DNA of 64,000 nt, taken from NCBI GenBank assembly GCA_946555345.1, contig CAMNSS010000002.1, positions 124,001-188,000 of the forward strand, read 5' to 3'. Positions 16,436-25,570 of the stretch are shown in pieces (position 1 is the stretch's first letter; the number at the start of each line of letters is the position of its first letter). Origin of the DNA: an uncultured Eubacterium sp. (GTDB lineage Bacteria > Bacillota > Clostridia > Peptostreptococcales > Anaerovoracaceae). A model generated the notes under the pieces. That model was not told the DNA's origin and ran no database searches. It saw nothing but the letters and a program-made list of their open reading frames with translations. A program made the translations under genes and the position numbers.

Positions 16436-17577
16436 GCAATCATATCGTTCATCTTGATTTCCCACTCATAAGGGTCTTGCACCGATTCTGCAAACCGCTT
16501 TAACTCCGCCGCCTCACGCTCCGAAAGCCTGCCCATTTCTTTCGGGCTTACCACGCGCGCCATTCTTCTCGCCGCCTGGTACATCCGCTTTTCAACCTCC
16601 GGCTTGGCAAGGTACTCGTCGATCATCGCCAGAAGCTTTTCCTTATCATCTTTGAGACTGCCCTTCAGCCCCTGCAATAAATTGATAATGTGGTCGCTGA
16701 CCAGGCGGGTATCGATGCCGCTGGCCCGCTCTATGACCGTCCTGATCTCAATCAACTTTTCATCATCGCTGCACAACGTAAATTCGCCGTTAACATAATC
16801 CTCATAAAGCCCTGTCCCCGGCTTTACCGCCGCAGTCCTGATTCTGAGAAAATCAGGGTTCACCGCATTGATCACCTCAGACGTCCCCAAGGCGTTCTCC
16901 GCCGTCAGCTCCTTTCCGCCGACGCCCGGCATGAAGTACACCGAAAGCTCGATGCCGCCCGCCTTAATATTCCTGCCCGCCGTAATTTCCTCCGCCGCAG
17001 TAACGCCCTTGTTGATCTTTTTCAAAACCGCATCCGAACCGGTCTCATAGCCAGAGTGAATCCGGTCAAGCCCCGCCGCCTTTAGCTCTGCGAACTCCTC
17101 CGCACTGACCTTTGCAAGATTTTGCGCCCGGCCGTAAGAAGTAATCCGTTTGATCGACGGGAACGCCTGCCGCAAGTAAACCAGCACATCGGCCAGCCTG
17201 CCGCTGCTCAACACCGTCGTGTTTCCATCCTGCAAAAAAACGTTCTCGCCGCCACCCACCAGCCAATTCGCCACCATGTAAAAGCACTCCCGCTCCGCTG
17301 CGCCGCTGCGTGCAAGCTCCCCGTTCAGCCCGTCGATGTCCCACGAACCGTCCGCATTCTGGTACTGCCTCGCCCGCTCGGCGTGATAAACCATGTTGTC
17401 AATATCCGCCTTGATGCTGTCGGCGCTGTACGCCTTGAATTTCGTATGCCGATATAGCTGGCAAAACTTGCACTTGTTCCACGTGCATCCATTGGTCACT
17501 TGCAAGAGCAGGCTGTCCGCTTCGCTGGGCGGCCTGATCGGCCCAATCCTAAAAACTTTGTCTTCCATAAATTCCAT
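16423..17577 (-). CDS. radical SAM protein
   Basis: A 384-residue radical S-adenosylmethionine enzyme. The [4Fe-4S]-binding cysteines are in TNGCTWNKCKFCQLY (C-x4-C-x2-C spacing, as in a clostridial subgroup), followed by a TIM-barrel-like region with ITSYGRAQNL, GLDRIHSGYETGSD and YFMPGVGGKEL. The reaction is not predictable. The start at 17577 has a weak ribosome binding site, and ATG 17568 (MEDKVF) is an alternative. It appears monocistronic. Confidence 0.85.
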   Translation of the reverse strand: MEFMEDKVFRIGPIRPPSEADSLLLQVTNGCTWNKCKFCQLYRHTKFKAYSADSIKADIDNMVYHAERARQYQNADGSWDIDGLNGELARSGAAERECFYMVANWLVGGGENVFLQDGNTTVLSSGRLADVLVYLRQAFPSIKRITSYGRAQNLAKVSAEEFAELKAAGLDRIHSGYETGSDAVLKKINKGVTAAEEITAGRNIKAGGIELSVYFMPGVGGKELTAENALGTSEVINAVNPDFLRIRTAAVKPGTGLYEDYVNGEFTLCSDDEKLIEIRTVIERASGIDTRLVSDHIINLLQGLKGSLKDDKEKLLAMIDEYLAKPEVEKRMYQAARRMARVVSPKEMGRLSEREAAELKRFAESVQDPYEWEIKMNDMIARYI

Positions 17578-17599
17578 TATATAGCGTAGTTTTCCATGC

Positions 17600-17910
17600 C
17601 ATACAAAAAGGCTTGGCAGTTTTCCAGAAAATCACAGCGCCATGTCAAGAAAGCGTTCGTGCCATGCAAAAAACCTCGGCGTCATGCGAAAATGCCCCCG
17701 ATATGCTGGAGGACTTCGCCGCCATGCCAAGAAAGCGCCATGCGAAAAGCCTCGGCGTTACGCAAAATTCCTTGGCATTATGCCCAGAAAGCGCCAGCGC
17801 CATGCGAAAAGCCTTTCCATGATACAATACAGCTTTTCCATCATGCAAAAGATGCGCGCCATGTCAAAAAAATTCCGCTGCCATGCCAGGAAAATACCAC
17901 GCTATACGTT
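17600..17910. repeat. degenerate repeat of about 21 bp between radical SAM and FeoB-like genes
   Basis: Recurrent GCCATGC-rAAAr and CTCGGCGT blocks return every 20-23 bp (for example GCCATGCAAAAAACCTCGG and GCCATGCGAAAAGCCTCGG). Copies are diverged and indels blur the period. It separates two divergent genes; 17911-18010 would hold the plus-strand promoter, but no clear -35/-10 pair is visible. Confidence 0.7.
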
Positions 17911-18010
17911 CCTCCTGTAGTTTCCTGTAATATTTTTCATCATTTCATCTTATTCTCTAAAGAACACATCTATTGTACCATAAGTATGCCCATTTAAGGA
18001 GTGTAAAATC

Positions 18011-19300
18011 ATGCTGCAAAGGATACTCACCCATAAAATCCCCGGCCTATTTATATTTTTTCTCATAATGGGGCTTGTCTTCCACCTGACTTTTAATGTA
18101 GCGGGCAAGGAATTGAGCAGCCTTCTTGCCCGCCTCATCGATGCGGCGACAGAGTGCATCAGCGGCCAGCTTCTTGCAGCCGGGATAAACCCCGTCTTTC
18201 ATGCCCTCGTGGTGGACGGGGTCTGCGCTGGCGTGGGAAGCGTCCTGTCCTTCATCCCTGTAATCGCCGTACTGTTTTTCTTGCTTTCCGTTCTCACGGA
18301 AAGCGGCTATTTGTCTTATGTCTCGATGCTTTTGGACCGGCCGTTCCGGTGCATCGGGCTTTCCGGCGAAGCTGCCGTTCCCATGATCATGGGCTTTGGC
18401 TGTTCCGTTCCCGCTATCATGGCGGCCAGCTCCCTTTCCCAAAAAAAAGAACGCTATTTGACGATGCTTCTGATTCCTTTCATGTCTTGTAGTGCAAAGC
18501 TTCCAATCTATGGGGCGCTGGCGGGTGCGTTTTTCTCCCAGCACAGAATGACCGCCATTATCGCAATCTATGTGATCGGAATCCTGACGGCCACACTATG
18601 CTGCGCCGCCTTAAACCGCATCCTGCATTCTTCCCGCCACGCCGCATCCCTCTATGCTGCGTCCCGCCATGCCGCGCCATGCCGCGCCGCGTGCCGCCGC
18701 GCTACAGCTTGCCATGCAGGAAGCCCCGCCGCCACGCAGGGGCATTGCTCCGCAAAGCCCCTGCCGCCTTTGCAGCTTCCTTCCCTGAAAAAAGTGATGC
18801 GCCCTGTTGCCAATAGTTGCCTCGGTTTCATCAAAAAAGCATTCACGATCATATTTGCAGCGTCTATCATCATATGGTTTTTCCAAAATTTCAATATGCA
18901 TATGCACATGACCACCGATATCGAAGACAGCATCCTTGCCTTTCTCGGCAAATCGGCCGCGCCTTTTTTTACGCCCCTTGGCTTTGGAGATTGGCGCGCG
19001 GCTTCTGCACTGATTGCGGGGCTGTCCGCCAAAGAAGCGGTACTGAGCACACTGGCCATCCTTTCCAGCTCTGCGGGCAGCGCATCCCTGGCGTCATTGT
19101 TAACAGAAGTTTTCACGCCCTTATCCGCATTTTCCTTTATGGTGTTTTGCCTTCTATATGTCCCCTGCATCGCCACGCTGACGGTCATCCGCAAGGAAAC
19201 GGGCAGAATCAGCATCAGCCTGATGATGCTTCTTGGGCAAACCGCCATCGCCTGGCTCGTTTCATTCTTGCTATTTCACATGGGAAGCCTTATAATTTAA
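18011..19300 (+). CDS. FeoB-like permease lacking the GTPase domain
   Basis: A 429-residue membrane protein corresponding to the C-terminal transport part of ferrous iron transporter FeoB. Gate motifs are MIMGFGCSVPAIMAASSL, PFMSCSAKLPIYG, GLSAKEAVLSTLAIL and LLYVPCIATLTVIRKETG. Normal FeoB has an N-terminal G domain of about 270 residues; here none precedes the start and upstream DNA is only repeats. The start has its own site (AAGGAG, ATG 18011), so the short form seems intentional. About 50 residues of His/Arg/Ala/Cys-rich pentapeptide-like sequence (about 18625-18777, for example RHAAP, CRAAC, CHAGS) interrupt the region between the two Gate halves. It could be an iron or nucleoside-type transporter. 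Confidence 0.75.
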   Translation: MLQRILTHKIPGLFIFFLIMGLVFHLTFNVAGKELSSLLARLIDAATECISGQLLAAGINPVFHALVVDGVCAGVGSVLSFIPVIAVLFFLLSVLTESGYLSYVSMLLDRPFRCIGLSGEAAVPMIMGFGCSVPAIMAASSLSQKKERYLTMLLIPFMSCSAKLPIYGALAGAFFSQHRMTAIIAIYVIGILTATLCCAALNRILHSSRHAASLYAASRHAAPCRAACRRATACHAGSPAATQGHCSAKPLPPLQLPSLKKVMRPVANSCLGFIKKAFTIIFAASIIIWFFQNFNMHMHMTTDIEDSILAFLGKSAAPFFTPLGFGDWRAASALIAGLSAKEAVLSTLAILSSSAGSASLASLLTEVFTPLSAFSFMVFCLLYVPCIATLTVIRKETGRISISLMMLLGQTAIAWLVSFLLFHMGSLII

Positions 19301-19361
19301 GGTAGAATCGTTTGATATTTTGCCGAATGTTTGGCGCAGCGCTTCACGAGGAGGAATTTGG

Positions 19362-20618
19362 ATGAAATTATATATTGCGGATGCTTTCACCGAAACGCTT
19401 TTCGGCGGCAATCCCGCCGGAGTCGTCCTTTTGGAAAACGGTAACGATTTCCCGCCTGATGAAATCATGAAAAAAACTGCCGCCGAGCTTCGTTATTCAG
19501 AAACGGCCTTTATCAAACAGCTTGGGAAAGATGAATTTCAGATACGCTATTTCACCCCAGCCGCCGAAGTGGACTTATGCGGCCACGCTACCATCGCCTC
19601 TTTTGCCTGCCTGATGGATGCAGGCCTTGCAAAGAGCGGGAAAAGGTACACGAACCATACGCTGGCTGGGCAGCTTCAAATTGAAATACAAGACGGACTC
19701 GTGATGATGGATATGGCGCCGCCAAAGCACATCGCTACCATTGATGATGCGCCTGCACTGCGTGAGCTTTATGAAACGATGGGGCTTCCTTACGCACCGG
19801 ATGAAGCCGCACCAGATGAAATGGCCGGGATTTCCGGCCGGGCGGATTGTCCTGGGAGATCTGGAACCGCTGCCAAAACGGGCTGTTTCGGTCAGGCTAA
19901 ATCCGCCGTCCGAGCGGGAAACCTGATCCCGATGATCATCTCCGCCGGGCTTGCCGATATTATCATGCCAGTACCAAACCGTTCTGCGCTTACCGCTATC
20001 GCGCCTGACTTTGAACGGCTAAGCGAACTTTCCAAAAAGTACGAGGTTGTCGGCGTGCATGCGTTCACGCTGGAAAGCAATATGCCTGGCATTACGGCGC
20101 ATTGCCGGAATTTCGCCCCGCTGTATGGCATCGACGAGGAGGCGGCGACAGGTACTTCCAGCGGAGCGCTCGCATACTACTTATACAAAGCTGGCCTGCT
20201 GGAAAACAGCACTGTATCTTTCATCCAGGGAGAAGCAATGGGACGGCCGTCAAAAATCCTCGCCAGCATAAAGGCTGCAGAGCGGAGCAGCAAAACCTGC
20301 GGCTGCGCCAGCGAACCCGCCAACGTTTGCGGAACAGGCAGGATGGGCTGCGGAAGTACCGGAGGCGGCTTCGATGAATGCAGCATTGTTGGCGACAGCT
20401 TCGATAGCGGTGATAGCGAGGCTTGCGGAGCGGGCAGGGATTTCGCTGATTCGGACAAGAACTGCGGCCAAACGGGCAAAAATGACGCTAGCATTTGCGG
20501 TGATAGCAGGACGGGCAACGAATGCGCTGATGCTCCTGAAATCCGCATTCAGACAGGCGGCAAGGCCGCAATTCTCGCCAAAGGGGAAATCATGCTTTCA
20601 CTGCCAAATATATCTTGA
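19362..20618 (+). CDS. PhzF-family isomerase-like protein with low-complexity insertions
   Basis: The start at ATG 19362 (MKLYIADAFTE) follows GAGGAGGAATTTGG. Family motifs are FGGNPAGVVLL, RYSETAFIKQ with the catalytic-type glutamate, FTPAAEVDLCGHATIA and EEAATGTSSGALAYYLY. PhzF proteins (diaminopimelate-epimerase fold) isomerise small metabolites; most have no known substrate. At 418 residues it is over 100 longer than usual. The excess is about 40 residues near 19800-19925 and a Gly/Asp/Ser/Cys-rich block at about 20275-20565 (with CGCASEP, GCGSTGGG, ICGDSRTG). The conserved last strand (AAILAKGEIMLS) resumes after it, so the insertion is in frame. Confidence 0.8.
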   Translation: MKLYIADAFTETLFGGNPAGVVLLENGNDFPPDEIMKKTAAELRYSETAFIKQLGKDEFQIRYFTPAAEVDLCGHATIASFACLMDAGLAKSGKRYTNHTLAGQLQIEIQDGLVMMDMAPPKHIATIDDAPALRELYETMGLPYAPDEAAPDEMAGISGRADCPGRSGTAAKTGCFGQAKSAVRAGNLIPMIISAGLADIIMPVPNRSALTAIAPDFERLSELSKKYEVVGVHAFTLESNMPGITAHCRNFAPLYGIDEEAATGTSSGALAYYLYKAGLLENSTVSFIQGEAMGRPSKILASIKAAERSSKTCGCASEPANVCGTGRMGCGSTGGGFDECSIVGDSFDSGDSEACGAGRDFADSDKNCGQTGKNDASICGDSRTGNECADAPEIRIQTGGKAAILAKGEIMLSLPNIS

Positions 20619-20638
20619 TACAAAATGATCGATTTTGA

Positions 20639-20668
20639 TTGACAAAAACATACTTGGCACAGTATTCT
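20639..20668 (+). promoter_or_regulatory. candidate promoter upstream of the hydrogenase operon
   Basis: TTGACA (20639-20644), an 18-bp spacer and TATTCT (20663-20668). If used for hydC it makes a leader of about 440 nt. A second -10-like TATAAT at 21093-21098 lacks a good -35. Confidence 0.5.
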
Positions 20669-20774
20669 ATTTTTGTTAAAGGTTTAACATTGCACAGGCT
20701 GCGGCGCATAGCAAGCGTGCCATAAGCTTCGCCCGCATCTAGGGGCGGCGCACAAGCGCCTGCGAGATTCACCT

Positions 20775-20957
20775 GTGATATCCAAGAATGTCCTGGCGGA
20801 TATCCAGCTAAAGGCGGCGGACGCCTGCGAGATTCGCCTCATCTGGGGATACGGCGGGTGGCAGCAGGAAATCCGCATGGCGTCCAAAAAACTGGCAGGC
20901 AAGAAATGCGGCAGTCCGCAGGAGGCGAAAGCTTTTGTACTGGCGGCACTGGGGTGA
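20775..20957 (+). CDS. possible small ORF or gene remnant, unknown function
   Basis: A 60-codon GTG-started frame with protein-like composition (segments IRLIWGYGGWQQEIR and KKLAGKKCGSPQEAKAF). The frame is open about 20 codons upstream without ATG, and no ribosome binding site is seen. It lies in the 500-bp gap 20619-21117. It may be a decayed gene or chance; I do not recognise it. Confidence 0.2.
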   Translation: MISKNVLADIQLKAADACEIRLIWGYGGWQQEIRMASKKLAGKKCGSPQEAKAFVLAALG

Positions 20958-21117
20958 CCAGAACGGACATGAAGCGGCGGCAGGCGCAGCGACTAAAAGT
21001 TCTTCTGCCGCAACTGGCGGCACAAACGCCGCAGCGCGTTTTGCATAAACTTACAAACCGTTACCGTTCATAATTTTGAAATCGTTTTTATTTATAATAC
21101 AAAGGAAGGAGTTTTTC

Positions 21118-21612
21118 ATGAGTGAAAATTGCACGGCATGTGCAGCGGCAAAAGAAAAAGCACAGAAACTTGACGAAATCGTAGCCAAGTACAAAGACAC
21201 GCGGGGCGCATTGATTCCCGTCCTGCATGAAGTGCAGGAGGTGTACGGATATCTGCCTTTGGAGGTGCAGAGGGACGTCGCCGAAAAGCTGGACATACCG
21301 CTTGCTGAGGTATACGGCGTCGTGAGCTTTTACACGCAGTTCTCCATTTACCCGAAAGGACAATACCAGATCGATGTATGCATGGGGACTGCATGCTATG
21401 TAAAAGGCGCCAGCGAAGTCCTGGACAAGTTCAGGACCAGGCTTTCTATCGATGTGGGCGAATGTACGGAGGATGGCAAATTCTCGCTGGAAGCGTGCCG
21501 CTGCATCGGCGCATGCGGACTGGCTCCTGTTGTTACCATCAACGATGAAGTTTACGGCAAGCTTACCGCAGATGACGTTGATGGAATACTTGATGATTAC
21601 GAAGCACGATAG
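21118..21612 (+). CDS. hydC: NAD(P)H-linked [FeFe]-hydrogenase, NuoE-like subunit
   Basis: A 164-residue thioredoxin-fold [2Fe-2S] protein of the NuoE/HydC type. Cluster ligands are C88, C93, C129 and C133 (CMGTACYVKGA, CRCIGACGLAP). It passes electrons between the FMN subunit and other centres of the cytoplasmic hydrogenase complex. The start at ATG 21118 follows GGAAGGAG. It is the first gene of hydCBA, 15 nt before hydB. Confidence 0.92.
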   Translation: MSENCTACAAAKEKAQKLDEIVAKYKDTRGALIPVLHEVQEVYGYLPLEVQRDVAEKLDIPLAEVYGVVSFYTQFSIYPKGQYQIDVCMGTACYVKGASEVLDKFRTRLSIDVGECTEDGKFSLEACRCIGACGLAPVVTINDEVYGKLTADDVDGILDDYEAR

Positions 21613-21627
21613 AAAAAGGAGTACAAT

Positions 21628-23514
21628 ATGATTAATAATGCAAAAGAACTGACTGAATTAAGGGATTTCGCGCGCAAAGCAATGGAAATCCGTTTAGATA
21701 GGCCAGCAGCGCCTTCGCCGGAGAATCATAAAATCGATATCCTCGTATGCGGCGTAGCTGGCTGCGCATCATCCGGCTCTTTAAAAATCGCAGACGCAAT
21801 CGAAGCGCAGATCCAGGAAAACAAACTGGGCGAAGAAGTGAAAGTGATCAAAACCGGCTGCTTCGGCCTGTGTGCGGAAGGCCCGATCATGATGATCTGC
21901 CCAGAACACGTCATGTATACGAAAGTGTCGGAAGAAGATGTGGCCGAAATCTTTGAAAGCCATATCAAAGGCGGCAAAATCGTAAAACGCCTCCTGGCCG
22001 GGGAAAAGGAATATGAAGAAATCAAAGACAGGCTGCCACAGATCCCGTTCTTTTCCATGCAGAAGAGAATCGCACTGAACAACTGCGGCATCATCGACCC
22101 GGAAAACATCGAAGAATACATAGCGTTGGACGGATACCAAGCATTATCCAAGGTCCTCAATGAATTTGAGCCGGACGACGTCATCGACGAAATCAAGAAA
22201 TCGGGGCTGCGCGGAAGAGGCGGCGGCGGCTTCCCGACCGGGCGAAAATGGGCGTCCTCGGCAGTAGTTGAGGATCATGAAAAATATGTCATCTGCAATG
22301 CCGACGAAGGCGACCCCGGCGCATTCATGGATAGATCCATCCTCGAAGGCGACCCGCATTCCGTCATCGAAGCGATGATCATCAATGGGTACGCCGTCGC
22401 CGCAAGCCAAGGATATATCTACGTCAGGGCTGAATATCCCGTTGCCGTGCAGCGTCTCAGTGTTGCGATTAAGCAGGCCAGGGAATACGGCTTCCTTGGA
22501 AAGAACATCCTCGGCAAAGGATTTGACTTCGACCTGGAAGTAAGGCTTGGAGCCGGCGCATTCGTATGCGGAGAAGGAAGCGCACTGATGACCTCCATCG
22601 AAGGCAAGCGCGGAGAACCGCGCCCGAAGCCGCCAAGGTCAGCAGAAAAAGGACTGTGGAAAAAACCGACCGTCCTCAACAACGTAGAAACATATGCCAA
22701 CATCCCGCAGATTATCCGCAACGGCGCGGACTGGTTCACAAAAATCGGAACAGAAGGATCGAAGGGAACGAAGGTATTCGCCCTCGGCGGCAAAATCAAC
22801 AACATCGGCCTCGTGGAAGTTCCGATGGGAACGACGCTGCGGGAGATCATTTACGATATCGGCGGCGGCATCCCGGGCGGCAAGAAATTCAAGGCTGCAC
22901 AGACCGGCGGTCCTTCCGGCGGATGCATCCCAGCGGAACACCTCGACACGCCGATCGATTACGATTCCCTGACCAAGCTCGGTTCGATGATGGGTTCAGG
23001 CGGCATGATCGTCATGGACGAAGATACCTGCATGGTCGATTTAGCGCGGTTCTTCCTCGACTTTACGGTAGATGAATCCTGCGGCAAATGCCCGCCTTGC
23101 AGAATCGGAACGAAGCGAATGCACGAAATCCTCGTGCGGATCACCGAAGGAAAAGGCGAACTGGAAGATCTCGAAAAGCTGGAAGTGCTGGCGAAAAACA
23201 TCCAGGCTTCCGCATTGTGCGGGCTGGGCCAGAGCGCACCGAACCCTGTGCTTTCCACGATGAAATACTTCAGGGACGAATATGTTGCGCACGTAGTTGA
23301 TAAAAAATGTCCTGCGGGCGTATGTAAGTCCATGGTGAAATTCATCATCGATACAGATGTCTGCAAGCGTTGCAGCATATGCAAGAAGGGCTGCCCTACC
23401 GGCGCAATTTCAGGCGACAAAAATACGCCATTCGTTATCGATCAGGATAAGTGCGTCAAGTGCGGAATTTGTATGGAGAAATGCCCATTCAAATCCATAC
23501 TCAAGAATGCATAA
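21628..23514 (+). CDS. hydB: NAD(P)H-linked [FeFe]-hydrogenase, NuoF-like flavoprotein subunit
   Basis: A 628-residue protein. The N-terminal thioredoxin-like [2Fe-2S] domain has CGVAGCASSGS and TGCFGLCAEGP. The NuoF core binds FMN and NAD(H) through GLRGRGGGGFPTGRKW and CNADEGDPGAFMD. Its [4Fe-4S] motif is CGKCPPCRIGT plus a later cysteine (ALCGLGQ). The C-terminal ferredoxin domain has two CxxCxxCxxxC motifs (CKRCSICKKGC, CVKCGICMEKC). In HydABC enzymes this subunit oxidises NADH or reduces NAD+, often in ferredoxin-coupled electron bifurcation; bifurcation here is inferred from subunit layout. It sits 15 nt after hydC and 18 nt before hydA. Confidence 0.93.
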   Translation: MINNAKELTELRDFARKAMEIRLDRPAAPSPENHKIDILVCGVAGCASSGSLKIADAIEAQIQENKLGEEVKVIKTGCFGLCAEGPIMMICPEHVMYTKVSEEDVAEIFESHIKGGKIVKRLLAGEKEYEEIKDRLPQIPFFSMQKRIALNNCGIIDPENIEEYIALDGYQALSKVLNEFEPDDVIDEIKKSGLRGRGGGGFPTGRKWASSAVVEDHEKYVICNADEGDPGAFMDRSILEGDPHSVIEAMIINGYAVAASQGYIYVRAEYPVAVQRLSVAIKQAREYGFLGKNILGKGFDFDLEVRLGAGAFVCGEGSALMTSIEGKRGEPRPKPPRSAEKGLWKKPTVLNNVETYANIPQIIRNGADWFTKIGTEGSKGTKVFALGGKINNIGLVEVPMGTTLREIIYDIGGGIPGGKKFKAAQTGGPSGGCIPAEHLDTPIDYDSLTKLGSMMGSGGMIVMDEDTCMVDLARFFLDFTVDESCGKCPPCRIGTKRMHEILVRITEGKGELEDLEKLEVLAKNIQASALCGLGQSAPNPVLSTMKYFRDEYVAHVVDKKCPAGVCKSMVKFIIDTDVCKRCSICKKGCPTGAISGDKNTPFVIDQDKCVKCGICMEKCPFKSILKNA

Positions 23515-23532
23515 GAAGGAGGCTGCTTAGAT

Positions 23533-25278
23533 ATGAACAAAGTCAACATTACCATAGACGGCATCAAATTGTATGTGCCGGAAGATTATACGATATTAGA
23601 AGCTGCGAAGGAAACCAGCATCAGCATCCCTACCCTCTGCTTCCTGAAAGATGTAAACGAAATCGGCTGCTGCCGTATGTGCCTTGTCGAAGTAAAAGGC
23701 TCGAAAGCGCTGCAAGCGGCCTGCGTGCATCCGGTCAAGGAGGGCATGGAGGTATTCACCCATACGCCAAAGGTTATGGAAGCCAGGAAAGTCAACCTGG
23801 AGCTGATCCTTTCCAACCACAATTCCAGATGCCAGACCTGCACCAGGAGCTGGATGGACTGCGAACTGCAAGCGCTTGCCAACAAGCTGGCGGTAAACGA
23901 TGTGCGTTTTGAAGGCGAACAGAAAAAACTGCCGCTCGACGTAGGCGTTTCCATCGTAAGAGACCCGAACAAGTGTATCCTTTGCAGGCGATGCGTCAGC
24001 GTATGCAAGAACATCCAGACCGTGGGCGTCATCGATTTAGTAAACCGGGGCTTCAACACCCAGATCGCTTCCCCGTTCGGGATGCCGCTCTCCGAAACGC
24101 CTTGCGTCAACTGCGGACAGTGCATCAGCTATTGCCCTGTGGGTGCGCTCCATGAAAAGGACGATATCGACAAAGTATGGGAGGCGATTTACGATCCATC
24201 CAAGCACGTGGTCGTACAGACTGCGCCTGCGGTAAGGGTCGCGCTGGGCGAAGACTTCAATATGCCAATCGGCACGCCTGTGACGGGAAAAATGGTAACT
24301 GCGCTCAAGATGCTGGGTTTTGACAAAGTCTTTGACACCGATACCGGCGCAGACCTGACCATCATGGAAGAAGGCGCAGAGTTGATCGACCGGATCAGGG
24401 GCGGCGGTAAATTACCGCTCATCACGTCTTGCTCCCCTGGCTGGATCAAATTCTGCGAACACAATTTCCCTGATATGCTGGATTACCTTTCCTCCTGCAA
24501 ATCACCGCACCAGATGTTTGGCGCAATCCTGAAAAGCTACTATGCGGAGAAGAACGACATCGATCCGAAGGATGTGTTCGTGGTTTCCATCATGCCATGC
24601 ACGGCAAAGAAGTTCGAGGCCGCAAGGCCGGAAATGCAGGCAAACGGCATACCTGATGTAGATGTGGTCCTCACGACCAGGGAACTGGGCAAAATGATCT
24701 ACGATATCGGTATCGACTTCCCTGAACTGGGCGATTCGGACTTTGACAATCCGTTTGGCAAGGCTTCCGGCGCTGGCGCAATTTTCGGCGCAACGGGCGG
24801 CGTAATGGAAGCGGCGCTGCGGACGGTGGCAGACCTGCTATCGGGAAGCTCTGCAGACAATTTTGAATATGAAGACGTACGCGGTCTTGAGGGAATCAAG
24901 GTTGCCACCATTGAAGCAGGCGACCTGACCCTTCGGGCTGCTGTTGCCCACGGCCTTGGCAATGCCAGAAAGCTGATGGAAAAAATCGAAGCGGGCGAGG
25001 AGGAATTCCACTTCGTGGAAGTGATGGCTTGCCCAGGCGGATGCGTCAACGGCGGCGGACAGCCGCTCCAGTTATCCGATGTAAGAAACTGGATCGACAT
25101 CAGGGAAGAACGCGCAAAGGGACTGTACAAGGAAGATCGAAACACCTTTATCAGAAAATCCCACAACAATCCTTCCGTGAAGAAACTCTATAAAGAGTAT
25201 CTCGGCATGGCGGGCGGAAGCAGGGCGCACCAGCTCCTGCACACGCACTACGCACCAAGGGGCAATTACGAAGGGTAA
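23533..25278 (+). CDS. hydA: [FeFe]-hydrogenase catalytic subunit
   Basis: A 581-residue enzyme. The N-terminal [2Fe-2S] ligands are C36, C47, C50 and C64. A His-Cys3 cluster site HNSRCQTCTRSWMDC follows, then two [4Fe-4S] motifs (CILCRRCVSVC, CVNCGQCISYC). All three H-cluster motifs are intact: TSCSPGWIKF (L1), MPCTAKKFEA (L2) and MACPGGCVNGGGQP (L3). It catalyses 2H+ + 2e- to H2 with electrons from NADH and reduced ferredoxin via HydBC. No HydEFG maturases are in the window, though a TM1266-type regulator lies at 28958. It is cytoplasmic. Confidence 0.95.
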   Translation: MNKVNITIDGIKLYVPEDYTILEAAKETSISIPTLCFLKDVNEIGCCRMCLVEVKGSKALQAACVHPVKEGMEVFTHTPKVMEARKVNLELILSNHNSRCQTCTRSWMDCELQALANKLAVNDVRFEGEQKKLPLDVGVSIVRDPNKCILCRRCVSVCKNIQTVGVIDLVNRGFNTQIASPFGMPLSETPCVNCGQCISYCPVGALHEKDDIDKVWEAIYDPSKHVVVQTAPAVRVALGEDFNMPIGTPVTGKMVTALKMLGFDKVFDTDTGADLTIMEEGAELIDRIRGGGKLPLITSCSPGWIKFCEHNFPDMLDYLSSCKSPHQMFGAILKSYYAEKNDIDPKDVFVVSIMPCTAKKFEAARPEMQANGIPDVDVVLTTRELGKMIYDIGIDFPELGDSDFDNPFGKASGAGAIFGATGGVMEAALRTVADLLSGSSADNFEYEDVRGLEGIKVATIEAGDLTLRAAVAHGLGNARKLMEKIEAGEEEFHFVEVMACPGGCVNGGGQPLQLSDVRNWIDIREERAKGLYKEDRNTFIRKSHNNPSVKKLYKEYLGMAGGSRAHQLLHTHYAPRGNYEG

Positions 25279-25299
25279 GGAAAGCACACTGTGCGGTTC

Positions 25300-25560
25300 A
25301 CGCAAAAGGCAAAGGGCAAAAGAGAAACTTGCGGAGGGCAAAAGAGAATTTGCAGAAAGCCAAAAGAAAACTTGTGAAGGCCAATAAGAAAATTGTGAAA
25401 GCCAAAACGAAAACTTACGAAGGCTATGCGTGAACGCCATAAAAAGCAAATGAGGTTTTATGGAAGCCAAACGGAATTTCCTTGAAAATGAAAAGGGACG
25501 TTTGCGAAAGCCGAAAAAGGCGCTTGCGAAGGCCTGAAAAAAATTTACGAAGATTAGGGA
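25300..25560. repeat. degenerate repeat of about 23 bp after hydA
   Basis: A purine-rich array in which GGCAAAAGAGAA / GCCAAAAGAAAA and ACTTGCGAAGG-like blocks alternate every 21-24 bp. It fills the gap from the hydA stop to the AEC ribosome binding site. There is no terminator, so the AEC gene may be co-transcribed. Confidence 0.75.
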
Positions 25561-25570
25561 GGTTTTTTCG

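Noticed and set aside
17596-17997. 133-codon plus-strand frame before the FeoB-like gene, considered as a remnant of the missing G domain
   Set aside because: It encodes only repeat sequence and has no GTPase motif such as GxxxxGKS.
23586-24125. 179-codon minus-strand frame inside hydA
   Set aside because: Antisense to cluster-binding regions of a certain hydrogenase; no independent evidence.
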